This document shows positions 27,792 through 36,758 of a stretch of 64,000 nt of DNA, piece after piece. A program made the translations under genes and the position numbers. The notes under the pieces are model-generated. The model ran no database searches. It was not told the DNA's origin and was given only the letters and a program-made list of their open reading frames with translations. Source of the DNA: Jiangella sp. DSM 45060 (GTDB lineage Bacteria > Actinomycetota > Actinomycetes > Jiangellales > Jiangellaceae); contig NZ_LT629771.1 in assembly GCF_900105175.1 (NCBI RefSeq), forward strand, positions 6,220,622 to 6,284,621. Direction: 5' to 3'. The stretch's first letter is position 1. Each line of letters begins with the position of its first letter.

Positions 27792-28286
27792 TCACAGATC
27801 GGTCGACGGGGCGTCGGAGGCCTGCATGGTCAGCGTCTCGCCCTCGGCGTTGGTGATGGTCAGGACGTCGCCGGACATCTCGACGGTGACCTCGCCGCTG
27901 AGCACGCCCAGCATCGAGCCGTCGATCTGGCCGAGGTCGCCGGAGCAGCCGCGACGGGTGGAGATGAGCGGCTGGAAGGTGATGCTGGAGTCGCTCACCT
28001 CGGCCGACCCGCTGAAGCCGTTGCAGCCCGTGGAGCCGGTGACGTCGCCGTTCTCGTCGATCTCGAAGTAGGCCTGAGGGTCGGCCGGGCCCGCGATGGT
28101 CGCGCCGGCGGCCTGCAGTTCCTCGAGCACCCACCGGCTGCCGACGACCGGCACGGCCGGTTCGGTGGAGCCGTCGGCGCCGGAGTCGCCGGGGACGGCG
28201 GTGGTGTCGTCGCCGCTGTCGTTACCGCCACAGGCCGCCAGCAGGGCGATGCCGGCCACCGCAGCGAGGGTTCCTAGTCGTCGCAT
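27792..28286 (-). CDS. META-domain lipoprotein
   Basis: A 164-residue lipoprotein with lipobox LLAACGG (Cys19), an Asp/Gly/Thr-rich spacer to about residue 45 and one META domain: [53 protein letters not shown] and [14 protein letters not shown]. It is the first gene of a two-gene operon with the double META lipoprotein. No clear Shine-Dalgarno sequence precedes the ATG at 28286. The divergent neighbour is fadE. Confidence 0.9.
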   Translation of the reverse strand: MRRLGTLAAVAGIALLAACGGNDSGDDTTAVPGDSGADGSTEPAVPVVGSRWVLEELQAAGATIAGPADPQAYFEIDENGDVTGSTGCNGFSGSAEVSDSSITFQPLISTRRGCSGDLGQIDGSMLGVLSGEVTVEMSGDVLTITNAEGETLTMQASDAPSTDL

Positions 28287-28333
28287 GTCAGTGAGACGGA
28301 CGCGGGGGCGCGCCCGTTCCTGGGTTGCGCGAA

Positions 28334-28374
28334 GTTACCGACAAGTAGCACCATGGGGTTACCGGCTGGTAGCA
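28334..28374 (+). promoter_or_regulatory. Two direct repeats of a TetR-type operator before fadE
   Basis: GTTACCGACAAGTAGCA (28334-28350) and GTTACCGGCTGGTAGCA (28358-28374) match at 13 of 17 positions and start 24 bp apart. Each is an imperfect dyad of the GTTAC/GTAGC kind resembling operators of TetR-type fatty-acid regulators in actinobacteria. They lie 20-60 bp before the fadE start. Confidence 0.55.
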
Positions 28375-28394
28375 ACGGGCTGACGGAGGAAGCG

Positions 28395-30254
28395 ATGAGC
28401 CACTACAGGTCCAACCTGCGCGACATCGAGTTCGCGCTGTTCGACGTGTTCGGCAGCGACGCGCAGTTGGGCAGCGGGCGCTACGAGGAGTTCGACGCCG
28501 ACACGGTGCGCAGCATCCTGGCCGAGGTCGACCGCATGAGCCGCGAGGACCTCGCCGCGTCGTACACCGACTCCGACCGCACGCCGCCCGTCTTCGACCC
28601 CGCCGCACACACCGTCACCGTCCCCGAGGCGTTCCGGAAGAGCTTCGACACCCTGATGGACTCCGAGCTGTGGCGCTTCGCGCTGCCCGAGGGCCTGGGC
28701 GGCACGCCGCTGCCGCCGTCGGTGTTCTGGGGCGCCGCCGAGCTCATCCTCGGCTCCAACGCCGCCGCCTGGATGTACGCGTCGGGCCCGTCGTTCGCGA
28801 GCGTCATCTGGCGCAACGGCACCGAGGCGCAGCAGCGCATCGCCGAGCTCATGATCGACCGCCGCTGGGCTGCCACCATGGTGCTCACCGAGCCCGACGC
28901 CGGCTCCGACGTCGGCGCCGGCACCACCAAGGCGCTGCCGCAGCCCGACGGCAGCTGGCACATCGAGGGCGTGAAGCGGTTCATCACGTCCGGCGAGCAC
29001 GACATGAGCGAGAACATCGTCCACCTCGTGCTGGCCCGTCCGGTCGGCGTCGAGGGCGCCGGCGGCCCCGGCACCAAGGGGCTGTCGCTGTTCATCGTGC
29101 CGAAGATCCGCTTCGACCCCGAGACCGGCGCGCTGGGCGAGCGCAACGGCGTCTACGCCACCAACGTCGAGAAGAAAATGGGCCTCAAGGTCTCGACGAC
29201 CTGCGAGCTCACCTTCGGCGACGGCGAGCCGGCGACCGGCTGGCTGCTCGGCGACGTCCACGACGGCATCGCGCAGATGTTCCAGATCATCGAGTACGCC
29301 CGCATGATGGTCGGCACGAAGGCCATCGCCACCCTCTCGTCCGGCTACCTCAACGCGCTCGACTACGCCAAGGAGCGGGTCCAGGGCGCCGACCTCACCC
29401 GGGCCACCGACAAGTCGGCGCCGCGCGTCACCATCACCCACCACCCCGACGTCCGCCGCTCGCTGATGACGCAGAAGGCGCACGCCGAGGGCATGCGGGC
29501 GCTGGTGCTCTACACCGCCACCATGCAGGACGCCGTCGCCGCCGCGGCCGCACGCGGCGAGACCGACCCCGACGCCGAGCGGGTCAACGACCTGCTGCTG
29601 CCGATCGTCAAGGGGTACGGGTCGGAGCGGTCGTGGGTGCTGCTGGGCTCCGAGTCGCTGCAGACCTTCGGCGGCTCGGGCTTCCTGCAGGACTACCCGC
29701 TCGAGCAGTACGTCCGCGACGCCAAGATCGACACCTTGTACGAGGGCACCACGGCCATCCAGGGCCAGGACTTCTTCTTCCGCAAGATCGTCCGCGACAA
29801 CGGGCAGGCCCTCGGCTGGCTCTCGCAGCAGATCCAGCAGACCATCGACGACGAGCTGGGCGGCGGGCGGCTCAAGGTCGAGCGGGAGCTGCTGGCCAAG
29901 GCGCTGGCCGACGTCCAGGGCATCCTCGGCACCATGGTCGGCTTCCTGATGTCGGCCGACGAGCGCACCGAGGGCGGCGACGTCCGCAACGTCTACAAGG
30001 TCGGGCAGAACACCACCCGGCTGCTGCTGGCCGCCGGCGACCTCGTGGTGGCGTGGCTGCTGCTGCGCCAGGCCGCCGTGGCGCTCACCAAGCTCGACGG
30101 CGAGGTGACGGCCAACGACCAGGCGTTCTACGACGGCAAGGTGGCGGCCGCGCAGTTCTTCGCCCGGCAGGTGCTGCCGCGGCTGGCGGCCGAGCGGGCC
30201 GTGGCCGAGGCCACCGACAACGCACTGATGGACCTCGACGAAGCCGCCTTCTGA
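28395..30254 (+). CDS. fadE: Acyl-CoA dehydrogenase, FadE5-like
   Basis: A 619-residue acyl-CoA dehydrogenase of the long FadE5-type found in actinobacteria, catalysing the first oxidation of fatty acyl-CoA with FAD. The start [20 protein letters not shown] matches the special FadE5 N-terminus and follows GGAGG, so I take ATG 28395 over an in-frame ATG at 28353. Core motifs are [19 protein letters not shown] (flavin and substrate binding), [50 protein letters not shown] and [15 protein letters not shown], where the catalytic Glu of LYEGTT is present. The extra C-terminal domain is typical. Tandem operator-like repeats precede it and a strong hairpin follows. Confidence 0.95.
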   Translation: MSHYRSNLRDIEFALFDVFGSDAQLGSGRYEEFDADTVRSILAEVDRMSREDLAASYTDSDRTPPVFDPAAHTVTVPEAFRKSFDTLMDSELWRFALPEGLGGTPLPPSVFWGAAELILGSNAAAWMYASGPSFASVIWRNGTEAQQRIAELMIDRRWAATMVLTEPDAGSDVGAGTTKALPQPDGSWHIEGVKRFITSGEHDMSENIVHLVLARPVGVEGAGGPGTKGLSLFIVPKIRFDPETGALGERNGVYATNVEKKMGLKVSTTCELTFGDGEPATGWLLGDVHDGIAQMFQIIEYARMMVGTKAIATLSSGYLNALDYAKERVQGADLTRATDKSAPRVTITHHPDVRRSLMTQKAHAEGMRALVLYTATMQDAVAAAAARGETDPDAERVNDLLLPIVKGYGSERSWVLLGSESLQTFGGSGFLQDYPLEQYVRDAKIDTLYEGTTAIQGQDFFFRKIVRDNGQALGWLSQQIQQTIDDELGGGRLKVERELLAKALADVQGILGTMVGFLMSADERTEGGDVRNVYKVGQNTTRLLLAAGDLVVAWLLLRQAAVALTKLDGEVTANDQAFYDGKVAAAQFFARQVLPRLAAERAVAEATDNALMDLDEAAF

Positions 30255-30291
30255 CCCGTCGTCCACGCGGCTGACCGCCGCCCCCGCACGT

Positions 30292-30328
30292 CGGCCCTCG
30301 GACCGTACCACCCACGGTCCGAGGGCCG
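30292..30328 (+). terminator. Terminator hairpin after fadE
   Basis: CGGCCCTCGGACCGT (30292-30306) pairs perfectly with ACGGTCCGAGGGCCG (30314-30328) around ACCACCC, beginning 37 bases after the fadE stop. Confidence 0.85.
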
Positions 30329-30357
30329 TCGCCATGCCGGGCGCGGTTCTGGCAAGC

Positions 30358-30891
30358 AGATGGGCGTCCACCAGGCCACCGCCACGAAAGCTGGCCCAGA
30401 AGCTGGGCTACCCCGGCTACCCGGCGCTGCGCGAGGCGCTCCAGCACGACCTCCTGAACGGCGCCACCCCGGCCGAGCGGGTCCGCCGCCGCCTCGAGCA
30501 CGCCGGCGCCGACGGGCCGCTGGAGTCGTTGATCGCCTGCGCTCGACCCCGCTGCCGACCTCCGGCCGGGACCTCGCCGAGCACCTGGTCGGCCTGCGCG
30601 AGGGCGACGTGGTCGTGGCCTTCGCCTTCCTGAATCCACCTCGCCACCTGTCCGCCGTGCTGGGTCGCGCGCGCTTGGCCGGATCACGATCGCTGCTGAT
30701 CACCGACACCCTCACGACGCTCGATGAGCGACCCGACCACGTCCTCGCCGCGCCGCGCGGCTCCGGGCGCGAGTTCCAGTCGCTCACCGTGCCCATGGCG
30801 GTCACCAACTCCCTGATCCTCACCCTCGCCCGGCTGGAACCCGACCGCACGCTCCAACCGCCGGTCTCTGCTGGACCGCCTGGACGGGTGA
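30358..30891 (+). pseudogene. Decayed MurR/RpiR-family regulator
   Basis: Pieces of one RpiR-type regulator are spread over three frames: QMGVHQATATK, then LAQKLGYPGYPALREALQHD with LLNGATPAERVRRRLEHAGA (the HTH domain end), then STPLPTSGRDLAEHLVGLRE, GDVVVAFAFLNPPRH and RSLLITDT (the SIS sugar-phosphate domain), and finally SLLDRLDG before TGA at 30889. At least three frameshifts and loss of the N-terminus make it non-functional. It lies between fadE and malate synthase. RpiR proteins sense phosphosugars or central-carbon intermediates, so it may once have controlled a neighbour here. Confidence 0.78.
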
Positions 30892-30983
30892 CCACCGGCA
30901 CGTCGCGCCGGAGCCGGAGGAGGTGGGCGACAGCACCGACTGACGGCCCGAAGCCGGTTGACCGCGCCTTCGCGCTCCTCGTA

Positions 30984-31019
30984 TTCTGTTATGCAGATAG
31001 CAGTTTCCGAATGGCGGAA
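30984..31019 (+). promoter_or_regulatory. Two IclR-type operator dyads at the malate synthase promoter
   Basis: TTCTG-TTATG-CAGAT (30984-30998) overlaps a TATTCT -10 element (30982-30987), and TTCCG-AATGG-CGGAA (31005-31019) lies 21 bp, two helical turns, downstream. Both fit TTCYG-N5-CRGAW. Placement over the -10 and the start region suggests repression. Similar sites occur at 34630 and 39317. Confidence 0.6.
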
Positions 31020-31037
31020 TTCTTGAGGAGCGCGACG

Positions 31038-32618
31038 ATGGCGGGTATCGAGGTCACCGGTCCGATGCACGAGCGGTTCGACGAGGTGCTCACCCCGTCC
31101 GCGCTGGCGCTGATCGAGCGGCTGCACCGCGAGCTGAACCCGCGCCGGCTCGAGCTGCTGCGCCGTCGCGCCGAACGGACCGCCGCCATCGCCGCCGGCG
31201 CCGACCTCGACTTCCTCGCCGACACCAAGGACATCCGCCACGACGACAGCTGGCGGGTCGCGTCGCCGGCGCCGGGCCTGGAGGACCGCCGGGTCGAGAT
31301 CACCGGGCCTACCGACCGCAAGATGACCATCAACGCGCTCAACTCCGGGGCCAAGGTGTGGCTGGCCGACCAGGAGGACGCCAACACGCCGCTGTGGGAG
31401 AACGTCGTCCAGGGGCAGCTGAACCTGAGCGACGCCATCGACGGCACCATCGAGTTCACCAACCCCGACGGCAAGCACTACGCGCTGCGCACCGACCAGC
31501 CGCTGGCCACCATCGTCGTCCGGCCCCGCGGCTGGCACCTGCCGGAGAAGCACATCACCGTCGACGGCGAGCCGACGTCGGGCGGACTGGTCGACTTCGC
31601 GCTGTACCTCGCCACCAGCGGGCAGAAGCAGCTCGACCGCGGTCAGGGGCCGTACTTCTACCTGCCGAAGATGGAGAGCCACCTCGAGGCGCGGCTGTGG
31701 AACGACGCGTTCGTCATCGGCCAGGACGCGCTGGGCATCCCGCGCGGCACCATCCGCGCGACCGTCCTCATCGAGACCTACCCGGCGGCGTTCGAGATGG
31801 AGGAGATCCTCTACGAGCTGCGCGAGCACTCGGCCGGCCTCAACGCCGGACGCTGGGACTACATGTTCAGCGTCATCAAGACCCACCGCACCCGCGGCAC
31901 CGACTTCGTGCTGCCCGACCGCAACTCCGTCACCATGACGGTCCCGTTCATGCGCGCCTACACCGAGCTGCTGGTGCGCACCTGCCACAAGCGCGGGGCG
32001 CACGCCATCGGCGGCATGGCGGCGTTCATCCCGTCGAAGGATCCGCAGATCAACGAGGCCGCGTTCGCCAAGGTCCGCGCCGACAAGGAGCGCGAGGCCG
32101 GCGACGGCTTCGACGGCTCCTGGGTGGCGCACCCCGGCATGGTCGAGGTCTGCCGCGAGGCGTTCACCGCCGTCCTCGGCGACCGCCCGAACCAGATCTC
32201 CCGCACCCGCGACGACGTCCACGTCACCGCCGCCCACCTCCTCGACGTCGCGTCGACCCCGGGTGAGGTCACCGAGGCCGGCCTGCGCGGCAACATCTCC
32301 GTCGGCATCCAGTACCTCGCGGCCTGGCTGGGCGGACTCGGCGCCGTCGGCATCAACAACCTCATGGAGGACGCCGCGACCGCCGAGATCAGCCGCAGCC
32401 AGGTCTGGCAGTGGCTGCACAACGGCATCGTCCTCGCCGACGGCCAGCAGGTCACCCGCGAGCTGGTCGAGCGGCTGATCGACGAGGAGTGCACGGCCAT
32501 CGGCGCCGATTTCACCAGCGGCCACTGGGCCGAGGCCAGGGCCACCTTCACCGCTCTCTCCCTGGCCGACGACTACACCGACTTCCTCACCCTGCCCGCC
32601 TACGAGCGGATGCCCTGA
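31038..32618 (+). CDS. aceB: Malate synthase A
   Basis: A 526-residue malate synthase, condensing glyoxylate with acetyl-CoA to malate in the cytoplasm. The short A-type form is shown by length and by the sequence FLADTKDIRHDDSWRVA and AKVWLADQEDANTPLWENVV near the N-terminus, the signature REHSAGLNAGRWDYMFSVIK, AIGGMAAFIPSKD and SWVAHPGMVEVC. The ATG at 31038 has GAGGAG seven bases upstream; an earlier ATG at 31011 lies inside an operator-like dyad and lacks a ribosome site. With glcDEF and malic enzyme nearby it completes a route from glycolate to pyruvate. No isocitrate lyase is in the window, so its glyoxylate here may come from glycolate. Confidence 0.97.
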   Translation: MAGIEVTGPMHERFDEVLTPSALALIERLHRELNPRRLELLRRRAERTAAIAAGADLDFLADTKDIRHDDSWRVASPAPGLEDRRVEITGPTDRKMTINALNSGAKVWLADQEDANTPLWENVVQGQLNLSDAIDGTIEFTNPDGKHYALRTDQPLATIVVRPRGWHLPEKHITVDGEPTSGGLVDFALYLATSGQKQLDRGQGPYFYLPKMESHLEARLWNDAFVIGQDALGIPRGTIRATVLIETYPAAFEMEEILYELREHSAGLNAGRWDYMFSVIKTHRTRGTDFVLPDRNSVTMTVPFMRAYTELLVRTCHKRGAHAIGGMAAFIPSKDPQINEAAFAKVRADKEREAGDGFDGSWVAHPGMVEVCREAFTAVLGDRPNQISRTRDDVHVTAAHLLDVASTPGEVTEAGLRGNISVGIQYLAAWLGGLGAVGINNLMEDAATAEISRSQVWQWLHNGIVLADGQQVTRELVERLIDEECTAIGADFTSGHWAEARATFTALSLADDYTDFLTLPAYERMP

Positions 32619-32637
32619 GCCATACATTGTGCCCGAG

Positions 32638-32643
32638 TATGCT
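32638..32643 (+). promoter_or_regulatory. Predicted -10 element (TATGCT) of leaderless hypothetical gene
   Basis: TATGCT ends six bases before ATG 32650, which has no Shine-Dalgarno sequence. A leaderless transcript starting between malate synthase and this gene is predicted. Confidence 0.45.
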
Positions 32644-32649
32644 GGCGGC

Positions 32650-33249
32650 ATGAGCAACGGGCCAGGTCACGACGGGGCGGCTGAGCTCCTCGCTCTCAGC
32701 GACGAGGAGCTCGGCCGGACGATGCGTACGGCGCTGACCGATCCGCAACGGCTCGATCCGCCGCCCACCACCGACAAGGATGGCAACCCGCTGGCGCGGC
32801 TCGACCTGGAGCGTCCGCCACCGTCGACCGACGACCCCCTCGTACGGCTCTGCTACGCCCTGCTGGCCGAGCTCCCGGAGCACTGGCAGAAGGCGACGCT
32901 CGATGTGGGCGGCGCCGCCAACGACATCCGCATGTTCGTCGTCGTCAGGATGCCGGGCGAAGGCCATCACTTCCGCGCCTTGCACTACCTGCCTGCCGTC
33001 GCCGCGGCGGCCGGGACATTGCGCCGATCCATGTACGAGGCTGGCGGGCGCGGCACCTGGTACCGCGCCCTGATCCAGCTGTACCGCGACGGAACCGTTC
33101 TGCCCCACTACGACTTCGACGACGAACCGTTCCTGCACTGGGGGCCGGACGAGGTGGAGCTGCTCCGGCGCGACCACGAGCTCTACCCGCGCGACCCCGA
33201 GCAGCTGCCACCCTGGCACCCCGTCAGCTCGTCTGAGCCGCCTGCTTGA
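32650..33249 (+). CDS. Hypothetical protein
   Basis: A 199-residue soluble acidic protein that I do not recognise. It begins with a helical region (AAELLALSDEELGRTMRTAL), then LVRLCYALLAELPEHWQKAT, a beta region DIRMFVVVRMPGEGHHFRAL and a closing ALIQLYRDGTVLPHYDFDDE, followed by LHWGPDEVELLRRDHELYPR. The pattern of a surface-exposed sheet ending in DGTVLPHYDFDDEP is reminiscent of polymorphic-toxin immunity proteins of the DUF600/YezG kind, but no toxin gene is near and I would not press this. A TATGCT element six bases before the ATG suggests leaderless translation. Its last 26 bases overlap the 3' end of the convergent malic enzyme gene. Confidence 0.7.
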   Translation: MSNGPGHDGAAELLALSDEELGRTMRTALTDPQRLDPPPTTDKDGNPLARLDLERPPPSTDDPLVRLCYALLAELPEHWQKATLDVGGAANDIRMFVVVRMPGEGHHFRALHYLPAVAAAAGTLRRSMYEAGGRGTWYRALIQLYRDGTVLPHYDFDDEPFLHWGPDEVELLRRDHELYPRDPEQLPPWHPVSSSEPPA

Positions 33250-34612
33250 CGGCCGCGGCGACGGCGGGGGCGACCTCGGGGTCGAAGACCGACGGCACGA
33301 TGTAGCTGGCGTTCACCTGCTCCGGGCCGACGGCGTCGGCGATGGCGCGGGCGGCGGCCAGCATGACGGCGTCGGAGATGTGGTGGGCGCCGGCGTCGAG
33401 CATGCCGCGGAAGAAGCCGGGGAAGGCGAGCACGTTGTTGATCTGGTTGGGGAAGTCCGAACGGCCGGTCGCGACGACGGCGGCGTGCTCGCGCGCCGCG
33501 ATGGGGTCGACCTCGGGGTCGGGGTTGGCCAGCGCGAACACGATCGCGTCGGGCGCCATGGTGGCGACGTCCTCGCCGGTGAGCAGGTTGGGGCCGGAGA
33601 CGCCGATGAAGACGTCGGCGCCGGACAGCACCTCGCGCAGCGAGCCGGTGGCGGCGCGCGGGTTGGTGTTCTGCGCGATCCAGCGGCGGAACTCGTCGCG
33701 GCCCTCGCCGTTCTCGGCGTGGACGGCGCCGCGGCGGTCGCAGGCGACGATGTCGGTGACGCCCTGGGCGGCGAGCAGCCGGATGATCGCGTGGCCGGCC
33801 GCGCCGACACCGCTCACGACGACGCGGACGGAGTCGAGCGACTTCCCGACGACGCGCAGCGCGTTGTAGAGCGCGGCCAGCACGACGATGGCGGTGCCGT
33901 GCTGGTCGTCGTGGAAGACGGGGATGTCGAGCAGCTCGCGCAGCCGCGCCTCGATCTCGAAGCAGCGGGGTGCGGCGATGTCCTCGAGGTTGATGCCGCC
34001 GTACACCGGAGCCAGCGCGTGGACGATGGACACGATCTCGTCGGTGTCCTGGGTGTCGAGGCAGACCGGCCAGGCGTCGACTCCGGCGAACTGCTTGAAC
34101 AGCGCCGCCTTGCCCTCCATGACGGGCAGCGCGGCGGCCGGGCCGATGTTGCCCAGGCCGAGCACGGCCGACCCGTCGGTGACGACGGCGACGGTGTTGC
34201 GCTTGATGGTCAGCCGGCGGGCGTCCTCGGGATTCTCGGCGATGGCCAGGCACACCCGGGCGACGCCCGGCGTGTAGGCGCGAGAGAGGTCGTCGCGGTG
34301 CTTGAGCGGGACCTTCGGGTTGACCTCGAGCTTGCCGCCGAGGTGGATGAGGAAGGTCCGGTCGCTCACCTTCCGGACGGTGACGCCGGCGACCTGCGTC
34401 AGCGCCTTGGTGATCGATTCGGCGTGGTCGGAGTCGACCGCGTCGCAGGTGACGTCGACGACCAGGCGGTCGGCGAACGACTCGACGACGTCGAGGGCGG
34501 TCAGCGCGCCCCCGGCCGCGCTGACGGCGGCGGCCAGGCCGCTGGTGGCCGTCGACGAGGACGGCGCCTCGACGCGGACTGTGATCGCGTATCCCGGACT
34601 GGGCGTTGCCAT
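33224..34612 (-). CDS. NAD-dependent malic enzyme with N-terminal ACT-like domain
   Basis: A 462-residue malic enzyme decarboxylating malate to pyruvate. Residues 1-80 form a regulatory ACT-like domain ([29 protein letters not shown] alternation). The catalytic part has [40 protein letters not shown] with the first Rossmann element, [34 protein letters not shown] (metal ligands), [20 protein letters not shown] and [14 protein letters not shown]. The ATG at 34612 is divergent from the IclR gene 47 bp away, with an operator-like dyad between them. Together with malate synthase it converts glyoxylate to pyruvate. NAD rather than NADP is inferred from the short-form family. Confidence 0.93.
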   Translation of the reverse strand: MATPSPGYAITVRVEAPSSSTATSGLAAAVSAAGGALTALDVVESFADRLVVDVTCDAVDSDHAESITKALTQVAGVTVRKVSDRTFLIHLGGKLEVNPKVPLKHRDDLSRAYTPGVARVCLAIAENPEDARRLTIKRNTVAVVTDGSAVLGLGNIGPAAALPVMEGKAALFKQFAGVDAWPVCLDTQDTDEIVSIVHALAPVYGGINLEDIAAPRCFEIEARLRELLDIPVFHDDQHGTAIVVLAALYNALRVVGKSLDSVRVVVSGVGAAGHAIIRLLAAQGVTDIVACDRRGAVHAENGEGRDEFRRWIAQNTNPRAATGSLREVLSGADVFIGVSGPNLLTGEDVATMAPDAIVFALANPDPEVDPIAAREHAAVVATGRSDFPNQINNVLAFPGFFRGMLDAGAHHISDAVMLAAARAIADAVGPEQVNASYIVPSVFDPEVAPAVAAAVKQAAQTS

Positions 34613-34629
34613 GCGGTATCTCCCAAGAG

Positions 34630-34644
34630 TTCTGTATCGCGGAC
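34630..34644. promoter_or_regulatory. IclR-type operator in the malic enzyme/iclR divergent region
   Basis: TTCTG-TATCG-CGGAC matches the TTCCG-N5-CGGAA dyad at eight of ten arm positions. It lies between the two start codons, next to the TAGTAT -10 element (34647-34652) that precedes GTG 34660 by seven bases, a place suited to autoregulation. Confidence 0.5.
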
Positions 34645-34659
34645 GTTAGTATCTGCTGT

Positions 34660-35436
34660 GTGGAAACCGAGTCGTCGCGGGCTCGCTCGGGTGGCGTGCA
34701 GTCGGTCGAGCGGGCGTTCGGCCTGCTCGAGACCATGGCCGACCACGGCGGCAGCATGGGGTTGTCCCAGCTGGCCACGGCCTCTCAGCTGCCACTGCCG
34801 ACCATCCACCGCATCGTCCGTACCCTCGTCGACCTCGGCTACCTGCGTCAGGAGCCGTCGCGACGATACGCCCTCGGGCCGCGCCTGATCAGGCTCGGCG
34901 AGAGCTCCTCGACCATGCTCAGCACGTGGGCACGGCCGCAGCTCACTCACCTGGTCGACGAGCTGGGCGAGTCGGCGAACCTCGCGATGCTCGACGGTGA
35001 CCAGATCGTATACGTGGCGCAGGTGCCGTCGCGCCATTCCATGCGGATGTTCACCGAGGTCGGCCGCCGGGTCTGGCCCCACTGCACCGCTGTCGGCAAG
35101 GCCGTGCTGGCCACGCTGCCGGAGCGGACGGTGCGCGAGATGCTGCAACGCACCGGCCTGCCGCAGCAGACCGAGCACACCATCACCGACGCGGCGGCGT
35201 TCGGCCGCGAGCTCGCGCTGACGGCGGACCGCGGCTACGCCCTCGACGACGGCGAGCAGGAGCTCGGCGTGCGCTGCGTCGCCGTCGTGGTGCCCGACGC
35301 GCCGTCGAGGCTGGGGCTGTCCGTCTCCGGGCCGTCGTCGCGGGTCACCGACGACGTCGTCGCCCGCGCCGTCCCGCTGCTGACCCGCGCCGCCCGCGAT
35401 CTCTCCGAGGAGCTGAACGGGCAGAGCCGGACCTGA
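34660..35436 (+). CDS. IclR-family transcriptional regulator
   Basis: A 258-residue IclR regulator. The N-terminal winged helix reads VQSVERAFGLLETMADHGGS, then SQLATASQLPLPTIHRIVRT and LVDLGYLRQEPSRRYALGPR. The effector domain has MLDGDQIVYVAQVPSRHSM, GRRVWPHCTAVGKAVLATL and GYALDDGEQELGVRCVAVVV, the usual small-acid binding site. The start is GTG 34660, leaderless behind TAGTAT. Known relatives sense glyoxylate, allantoin or aromatic acids. Given its place among glcDEF, malate synthase and malic enzyme and the shared TTCCG-N5-CGGAA sites, I infer that it controls this set in response to glyoxylate or glycolate. Confidence 0.93.
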   Translation: METESSRARSGGVQSVERAFGLLETMADHGGSMGLSQLATASQLPLPTIHRIVRTLVDLGYLRQEPSRRYALGPRLIRLGESSSTMLSTWARPQLTHLVDELGESANLAMLDGDQIVYVAQVPSRHSMRMFTEVGRRVWPHCTAVGKAVLATLPERTVREMLQRTGLPQQTEHTITDAAAFGRELALTADRGYALDDGEQELGVRCVAVVVPDAPSRLGLSVSGPSSRVTDDVVARAVPLLTRAARDLSEELNGQSRT

Positions 35437-35441
35437 CGCGG

Positions 35442-36758
35442 TCATCGTCGCGCCCGCTCCAGCGCGACGCCGCGGATCGAGGCGTCCAGGATCTCGATCG
35501 GGTGCACCAGCGGGACGTCCGTGCCGAGGAAGCGCCGCACCTGCAGCAGGCAGCCCGCGTTCGCGGTGGCCACGACGTCCGGTTCGGCCGCCTCGATGTT
35601 CGCGGCCTTGCGCCGGCCCAGCTCCTCGGCCATGCGCGGCTGGACCAGGTTGTAGATGCCGGCCGACCCGCAGCAGATCTCCGCCTCCGCGATGTCGGTG
35701 AGCTCGACGCCGGGGACGGCGCGCAGTAGGTCGCGCGGCTGACGGCGGATCCGTTGCGCGTTCGCCAGGTGGCAGGCGTCGTGGTAGGCGACCTTGGCCC
35801 GGACGGGGTGCCGCGGCGCCCGCGGCTCCAGCTCGGCCAGCAGCTCGGTGACGTCGCGGACGGACGCGGCGAAGCGGGCGGCCCGCTCGGCGTAGGCGGG
35901 GTCGTCGGCCAGCAGGCGGTCGTACTCCTTCATCGACGAGCCGCAGCCGGCGACGTTGACCACGACGACGTCGGCCCGCGCCGTCTCGAACGTGTCGATC
36001 AGCCGCCGGGCCAGGGCCGCGGCGTCGTCCTCGAGGCCGGCGTGCAGGTTCAGCGCGCCGCAGCACTGCTGGCCCGGCGGCACCACGACCTCGCAGCCCT
36101 CGGCCGCCAGCACCCGCGCCGTCGCCGCGTTGACGTCGCCGAACAGCACCCGCTGCGCGCAGCCCTCCAGCAGCGCGACCCGCAGCCGCCGCTCCCCCGC
36201 AGCCGGGACGACCGGCGGCGGACGGCGGAACAGCGACCGGACCGGCACCGGCGGCAGCAGGTCCTCGGCGGCCCGCAGCTCGGCCGGCAGCCGGTCCACG
36301 AGACCGAGCCGGTGCGCCAGCGCCCGCAGCCCGAGCCGCCGGTACAGCACGCCGAGCAGCGCGGCGGCCCGCATCCGCGCGGGGTACGGGAACACCGCGA
36401 AGATCGCCCGGCGCACCAGCCGCTCTCGCCGTGTGCGCGGGACGTGCCGCTCCAGCTGCGGGCGGGTTGCCTCCAGCAGCAGGTCGTACTTGACGCCGGA
36501 CGGGCAGGCCGGCACGCAGGCCAGGCAGCCCAGGCAGGAGTCGAGGTGCCCGGCGATGGTGCGGTCCAGCGGGATCTCGCCGCGCTGGGCGAGGTCGATC
36601 AGGTAGATCCGCCCGCGCGGTGAGTCCATCTCCTCGCCGTCGACCGCGTACGTCGGGCAGGTGGGCAGGCAGAACCCGCAGTGCACGCACTCGTCCAGCA
36701 GCTCGCGCCGCGGCGGGTGGTGTGCGTCGAACGAGCCGGATCCCGTGTTCAGAACCAT
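35442..36758 (-). CDS. glcF: Glycolate oxidase iron-sulfur subunit GlcF
   Basis: A 438-residue electron-transfer subunit of membrane-associated glycolate oxidase. Two 4Fe-4S sites lie at the N-terminus: CVHCGFCLPTCP and CLGCLACVPACP, each with an expected C-x2-C-x2-C-x3-C-P pattern. Two CCG domains follow, with GQQCCGALNLHAGLE and ICCGSAGIYNLVQP. The ATG at 36758 overlaps the end of glcE by ten bases. It is the last gene of glcDEF and ends five bases from the convergent iclR stop. It passes electrons from GlcD to the quinone pool. The tail HPIEILDASIRGV is typical of the family. Confidence 0.95.
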   Translation of the reverse strand: MVLNTGSGSFDAHHPPRRELLDECVHCGFCLPTCPTYAVDGEEMDSPRGRIYLIDLAQRGEIPLDRTIAGHLDSCLGCLACVPACPSGVKYDLLLEATRPQLERHVPRTRRERLVRRAIFAVFPYPARMRAAALLGVLYRRLGLRALAHRLGLVDRLPAELRAAEDLLPPVPVRSLFRRPPPVVPAAGERRLRVALLEGCAQRVLFGDVNAATARVLAAEGCEVVVPPGQQCCGALNLHAGLEDDAAALARRLIDTFETARADVVVVNVAGCGSSMKEYDRLLADDPAYAERAARFAASVRDVTELLAELEPRAPRHPVRAKVAYHDACHLANAQRIRRQPRDLLRAVPGVELTDIAEAEICCGSAGIYNLVQPRMAEELGRRKAANIEAAEPDVVATANAGCLLQVRRFLGTDVPLVHPIEILDASIRGVALERARR

